Below, piece after piece: positions 60,647-64,000 of a stretch of DNA of 64,000 nucleotides. The DNA is taken from positions 1,205,389-1,269,388 of the forward strand of contig NZ_CP024770.1 in assembly GCF_011395035.1 (NCBI RefSeq), given 5' to 3'. A model generated the notes under the pieces. That model saw only the letters and a program-made list of their open reading frames with translations. It was not told the DNA's origin and searched no databases. This DNA is from Pantoea cypripedii (lineage in GTDB: Bacteria > Pseudomonadota > Gammaproteobacteria > Enterobacterales > Enterobacteriaceae). The translations under genes were made by a program, and so were the position numbers. Numbering within the stretch: the first letter of the stretch is position 1; every line of letters begins with the position of its first letter.

Positions 60647-61497
60647 CAGATTCAGTTATCGCAGTCGGCCGCGTGGCGGTCATTACCGGTGCGGCCAAAG
60701 GTATCGGCGCGGCACTTGCCCGTCGTCTGAGCAGGGAAGGGATGCGGCTAAGCCTGTTTGACAGAGATGCAGTGGCGCTGCAGGCGCTGGCGGCCACCCT
60801 CGGGACGGAATGCTGTCTTGTCACCGGCGATGTGACCAGCATTGATGACCTGACCCGCCTGCGCGATAACACGCGTGCAGCATTCGGTGAGATCGCTCTG
60901 CTTATCAATAATGCCGGTATTAAAGAGGGCGGAGGTCCCTGGGATTCTCCCGACAAATGGCGACATAATCTCGAAGTCAATTTGCTCTCTGCGGTGACCC
61001 TGCAACACCTGTTTGTACCGCTGATGCTGGCGATGGCAGGAACCGGTGCGGTTGTGAACCTTGGTTCAAAGGAAGGGATCACCACACCGCCTGGCAATGC
61101 CGCCTACAGTGCTGGCAAGGCAGCTCTCAAGGTGTTAACCGAACAACTGGCCCATGAACTTTTACAGGCGACATCAGGGCGTGTCACGGCACATTTGCTG
61201 GTTCCGGGTTTCACCTGGACGGACATGAATTTCCCCGGAATGAATGAGCAGGCCGACGCTAAACCCGATGAAGCCTGGACATCGGGTCAGGTGGTGGATT
61301 ACTTCGTCGAACATTTCACAGCCGGTGATTTTTACATTATCTGCCCGGATAACGCGGTGTCTTCTGAACTGGACCGGAAGCGAATCACCTGGGCCATGCA
61401 GGATATGGTTGAGAACCGTCCGGCACTGTCCCGCTGGCATCCGGACTGGCAAGAAGCGTTTTATCGCTGGATAAATTCAACAGGTAGCCAGTTATGA
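60643..61497 (+). CDS. Short-chain dehydrogenase/reductase
   Basis: A 284-residue classical SDR: TGAAKGIGAALARRL, NNAGI, Ser in VNLGSKEG and the Tyr-Lys pair in YSAGK. About 30 extra residues at the C-terminus (ENRPALSRWHPDWQEAF) form an extension. AAGGAG precedes the ATG, which overlaps the exporter stop. It may convert the compound handled by the exporter; substrate unknown. Confidence 0.88.
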   Translation: MTDSVIAVGRVAVITGAAKGIGAALARRLSREGMRLSLFDRDAVALQALAATLGTECCLVTGDVTSIDDLTRLRDNTRAAFGEIALLINNAGIKEGGGPWDSPDKWRHNLEVNLLSAVTLQHLFVPLMLAMAGTGAVVNLGSKEGITTPPGNAAYSAGKAALKVLTEQLAHELLQATSGRVTAHLLVPGFTWTDMNFPGMNEQADAKPDEAWTSGQVVDYFVEHFTAGDFYIICPDNAVSSELDRKRITWAMQDMVENRPALSRWHPDWQEAFYRWINSTGSQL

Positions 61498-61654
61498 TGA
61501 CACTGGCGGATGAGAGGGTATCTTTTCACTGTATGTTACCTCGGGAATTTAGCGCGAAATAATAGTTCCAATGGATAGCGTCATTTATAAGCTATGCTTG
61601 TTTAAATCAGTTTTGGACCTGTTTAGGAATACCCTTATAATTCTTTATTCGTTC

Positions 61655-62569
61655 TTAACTGATTTCAAGAAATCTCTTCGAAACAGGGTAATAGGTTATT
61701 TTGTTTTTTCCGTTATGTTTAGATTGATACAAGGCCGAATCAGCCGCTGATAACACGCAGGAAGTGGTTTGATTTTCCATCTTTTCTGACACACCGATAC
61801 TGACTGTGACTAAGATGCCTTCGACTGAGATCAGGGATATAGAATTTTTTATATCTTCAATGATGCCATTCAGGTGGCCATCTCCGGTAATAATGACTGA
61901 GAACTCTTCTCCCCCGGAACGCGCGATAAACGTTTTGTCATCAATGAAATTTTTTAGAATGGCACCAACCTGTCTGAGAACGCTGTCTCCTTTATCATGA
62001 CCGTACGAATCATTGATTTTTTTGAAATCATCAATATCCATGATGCAGATTACGCACGAAGTATTTTCAATTTCCTTTAACTTCATGTTCATATGACGTC
62101 GGTTAGGAAGACCGGTCAGCTCATCTGTCAGAGATAAGCCCACGACTGATTTATACCGTTCGTTGACAACATTGATAAAGTTGTTGAATGAATAAATAAA
62201 GAGCAGGATGGCTGGTGCATACAGCACAGCAGCGATAAGAGATGTTGTATCCCTGTCAATAATTGTAAGGCCGCCAGCCATAGACGCCAGAGTGGAATTC
62301 AAAAGCAGGAAGAGCCCTATTCTGAAGGTGGTGAAATGTCTTTTATGTAAGTAAATTTTGAATGATTTCCTTATAAACCATGTGAGCAAAAAAACCGTTA
62401 GGAGATTAATTATGAAATAAACATTAACATTAGATGTTTTTCCTTTAACGATCGCCAGTAACACAATGGCTGACCCCAGGGTAAAGGCATAGAAAATTAT
62501 CATCCTGTACAGCATTCCCCTGGTGCTTCCGACTTCATTGATCAATTTACTCTGTAACCTGAACGGCAT
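61655..62569 (-). CDS. Membrane diguanylate cyclase
   Basis: A 304-residue protein with about six N-terminal membrane helices (residues 20-140) and a C-terminal GGDEF domain. The active motif is GGEEF in ARSGGEEFSV, with LTDELTGLPNRRHM and DIDDFKKINDSYGHDKGD in place, so it should make cyclic-di-GMP. No RxxD product-inhibition site is seen five residues before GGEEF. AGGTGGAAAA precedes the ATG. The membrane part resembles a MASE-type sensor; signal unknown. Confidence 0.92.
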   Translation of the reverse strand: MPFRLQSKLINEVGSTRGMLYRMIIFYAFTLGSAIVLLAIVKGKTSNVNVYFIINLLTVFLLTWFIRKSFKIYLHKRHFTTFRIGLFLLLNSTLASMAGGLTIIDRDTTSLIAAVLYAPAILLFIYSFNNFINVVNERYKSVVGLSLTDELTGLPNRRHMNMKLKEIENTSCVICIMDIDDFKKINDSYGHDKGDSVLRQVGAILKNFIDDKTFIARSGGEEFSVIITGDGHLNGIIEDIKNSISLISVEGILVTVSIGVSEKMENQTTSCVLSAADSALYQSKHNGKNKITYYPVSKRFLEIS

Positions 62570-62840
62570 TTTTCCACCTGGACTAAATCATTTCATAGTC
62601 AATCTATAACATAGAAGGGAATTATAAAAGCTAAGGTTTTGCAAATAAGAGTCAAGCATAAAATGCGTTTTTTCCTGGGGGGAAGTGGCATTGAGAAATT
62701 GTCTTTAAGAGAACAATTTATGCTATTTATTGGATTGAAGAATAATGTGGAATATTTTATGGATGGTTGTTTTGTCAGGTTTGCCTGCCGTAATTTAATC
62801 AGGAGCATTAGAATACTTCATCGCACCTATTAACTGGTTA
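62570..62840. other. AT-rich region without a supported gene
   Basis: Small frames on both strands at 62599-62808 and 62639-62833 overlap each other and have no ribosome site or family marks. I see promoter sequence for the diguanylate cyclase only. Confidence 0.4.
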
Positions 62841-63055
62841 TCAGTGACAGTGGCTGACAGGGAAGAACCTGAAAGCAGACTACCGCCACCTAAGGGAACA
62901 AACAGGGCATCCAGCTCTTCGCACTCTTCAAAAAGCGCTTTGCCGCAGTGCCCTTGCCGGCAGCAACATGCGGGGGATCGTATGGAGGAATGAGAGTGAG
63001 TCCAAAGCGATTGGCAAGCTCAAGACCAATATTCTGGCAACACGATTACTCTGCA
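62841..63055 (-). pseudogene. Frameshifted fragment of a threonine/serine dehydratase-type PLP gene
   Basis: On the minus strand one frame reads QNIGLELANRFGLTLIPPYD then PPHVAAGKGT, and after a frame change the DNA reads GKALFEECEELDALFVPLGG followed by GSLLSG. These are the phosphate-binding GGGSLLSG-type loop and the preceding helix of fold-type II threonine dehydratases. The N-terminal Lys domain and the C-terminal part are absent. A deletion or insertion of one base or more explains the shift near 62935-62955. It is decayed, and no active enzyme can be made. Confidence 0.75.
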
Positions 63056-63160
63056 GACTTCTCATTCAGAGAAATGCCGGGTGGGGCAAAAATGAAAACA
63101 TGTTGACATCAAAATCGCTCATAACTAAACTGAACCGTACAGTTATGTGGAGGTGAAGGT

Positions 63161-63244
63161 ATGGATATGACCAGCAATGTGTTGATCGGGCTTATTTGTG
63201 TCGTGGTTGTGGTAATGCTCAGCGGATGTGTCTCAATTCTTTAA
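63161..63244 (+). CDS. Very small lipoprotein-like ORF, 27 residues
   Basis: ATG at 63161 follows GTGGAGGTGAAGGT. The product has a short N-terminus, a hydrophobic core (VLIGLICVVVVVMLSGC) with lipobox LSGC, and four residues after the Cys. Such entericidin-like mini-lipoproteins are common in enterobacteria but easily missed. It is followed 15 bases later by a second ORF of the same type. Expression is unproven. Confidence 0.45.
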   Translation: MDMTSNVLIGLICVVVVVMLSGCVSIL

Positions 63245-63259
63245 TCACAGGTAATAGCT

Positions 63260-63340
63260 ATGAGAATTTTCTTTGCGGTCTTCGTTTGCCCGATTATTTT
63301 TCTGCTATCCGGCTGTTTGTCAGTAGGCAGCCATATTTGA
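63260..63340 (+). CDS. Very small lipoprotein-like ORF, 26 residues
   Basis: ATG at 63260 with CAGG eight bases upstream. The peptide has a hydrophobic core ending in LLSGC and a short tail (LSVGSHI). It mirrors the ORF at 63161 in size and lipobox. The frame continues after the stop with another open stretch (to 63447), so it may be the truncated front of a longer gene. Confidence 0.4.
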   Translation: MRIFFAVFVCPIIFLLSGCLSVGSHI

Positions 63341-63804
63341 ATACTGCTGGTGGCAGCCATGATGGTGGTCACCAGTATAGTTATTGCAGAAGATGAGCAG
63401 TGGATTCTTACCATTGATAAAGCCAGCGTGGAGCAGAGTCCATGACGTAACAGGGCTGCCATGCGTCCCGCATAACGATCATGCGCTTATGTTATGCATC
63501 AGCTCTGAATCCCCGGGAAAATCGACTACCCATTAATATGGAGGACTCCATGAGATAACAATGAAAACAAATAGTTAGAGTCAGTCTCTAATGCCCACGA
63601 ATGAATGTACATCATCACCACGCCCTCCTTAAAAAATCTTTCACCCGGAACGCCTTGTTCTCTGTTCATCATCCATATGAAATTGTGATGCGAAGCTTCA
63701 TTTAAATAAAATCTGGTTCATCTCGATAATCACATATGGTATACGATATACGTGATGATTTGATAATTCTTGACGTTAGTATGCTTTAAGCACTGAGGCG
63801 GATT
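63341..63804. other. Region without a supported gene upstream of the GMC gene
   Basis: 464 bases. The first hundred continue the frame of the small ORF after its stop, which may be a remnant. The rest is AT-rich and holds the promoter of the oxidoreductase gene. No clear repeat or RNA gene is seen. Confidence 0.45.
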
Positions 63805-64000
63805 ATGACTACGAATACACATTATGATTACATTGTTGTTGGAGCGGGTTCAGCAGGTTGTGTGGTTGCGAATCGCCTCAGCGAAAGTGGCAAATTTAAA
63901 GTGCTTCTTCTTGAGGCGGGGAAAAGTCATAGAAACATTATTCTGGACATGCCAGCTGCGCTTGGATTACCGCTGGAAAATACCCGCTTTAACTGGGGAT
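63805..64000 (+). CDS. GMC-family FAD oxidoreductase (choline dehydrogenase-like), 3' end cut by window
   Basis: The frame begins at ATG 63805 after GAGGCGG and runs to the window edge. The first 65 residues contain the FAD-binding beta-alpha-beta unit YDYIVVGAGSAGCVVANRL and LLLEAGKSHRN, followed by MPAALGLPLENTRFNWG, which is the BetA/alcohol-dehydrogenase-like arrangement. Full members are about 530-560 residues. Substrate is an alcohol such as choline or a polyol; unknown here. Confidence 0.88.
   Translation, partial: MTTNTHYDYIVVGAGSAGCVVANRLSESGKFKVLLLEAGKSHRNIILDMPAALGLPLENTRFNWG

Noticed and set aside
62599..62833. Small frames on both strands after the diguanylate cyclase
   Set aside because: Mutually overlapping, no ribosome site, low-complexity composition.
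1..64000. Prophage, transposon, CRISPR, tRNA or rRNA
   Set aside because: No integrase, transposase, regular spaced repeats or tRNA cloverleaf was recognised while reading both strands; a tRNA scan would be decisive.

Overview
The window is a chromosomal stretch of an enterobacterium (Enterobacterales). The evidence is the family content: DUF1471 and YtfJ-type proteins, an OmpC/PhoE-like porin, FliB, DgoK/DgoA-type sugar-acid enzymes, many LysR, AraC and GntR regulators, and moderate G+C. An Erwiniaceae/Pantoea-like host is plausible but not proven. I see no tRNA, rRNA, CRISPR array, phage module or insertion sequence. Several gene remnants show that parts of the window have been cut and re-joined.

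Layout. Positions 1-12.7 kb are an accessory detoxification region: the start of an RND adaptor gene with a MarA-like activator, a YahK-like alcohol dehydrogenase, a TLC/MFS-type carrier, three SDR enzymes or remnants, a DHA2 efflux pump, two LysR regulators and two aldo/keto reductases. At 12.8-15.7 kb lies an operon of a membrane-anchored catalase-like haem protein, cytochrome b561, an ECF sigma factor and its anti-sigma factor. At 15.7-21.2 kb is a single 1827-residue protein with a C-terminal HETGH zincin-type motif in an abruptly AT-rich 3' part. Chemotaxis, hydrolase and transport genes and a repeat-rich surface-type protein follow up to 31 kb.

The most interesting part is 32.9-47.2 kb. 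It carries homologues of all five genes needed for bacterial ceramide synthesis (serine palmitoyltransferase-like enzyme, dedicated acyl carrier protein, CerR-like reductase, acyl-ACP synthetase-like ligase, bCerS-like GNAT acyltransferase). Next to them are a DgkA paralogue that could phosphorylate ceramide, three thymidylate-kinase-like P-loop proteins, a flippase, a YtfJ paralogue, an unknown protein, and a private LptF/LptG pair. I read this as a sphingolipid synthesis, modification and envelope-export island in an enterobacterium.

Positions 47.5-50 kb hold a NUDIX hydrolase and a porin. From 49.7 to 56.4 kb a GntR-controlled sugar-acid operon combines a D-galactonate-type pathway (enolase-superfamily dehydratase, kinase, aldolase, carrier) with an RraA-type aldolase and a CtBP-type 2-hydroxyacid dehydrogenase. 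From 56.7 kb onward there is an orphan flagellin lysine methylase gene (fliB), a LysR gene overlapping a DeoR remnant, an efflux/SDR pair, a membrane diguanylate cyclase, a frameshifted threonine-dehydratase-type remnant, two tiny lipoprotein-like ORFs, and the start of a GMC oxidoreductase cut by the window edge.
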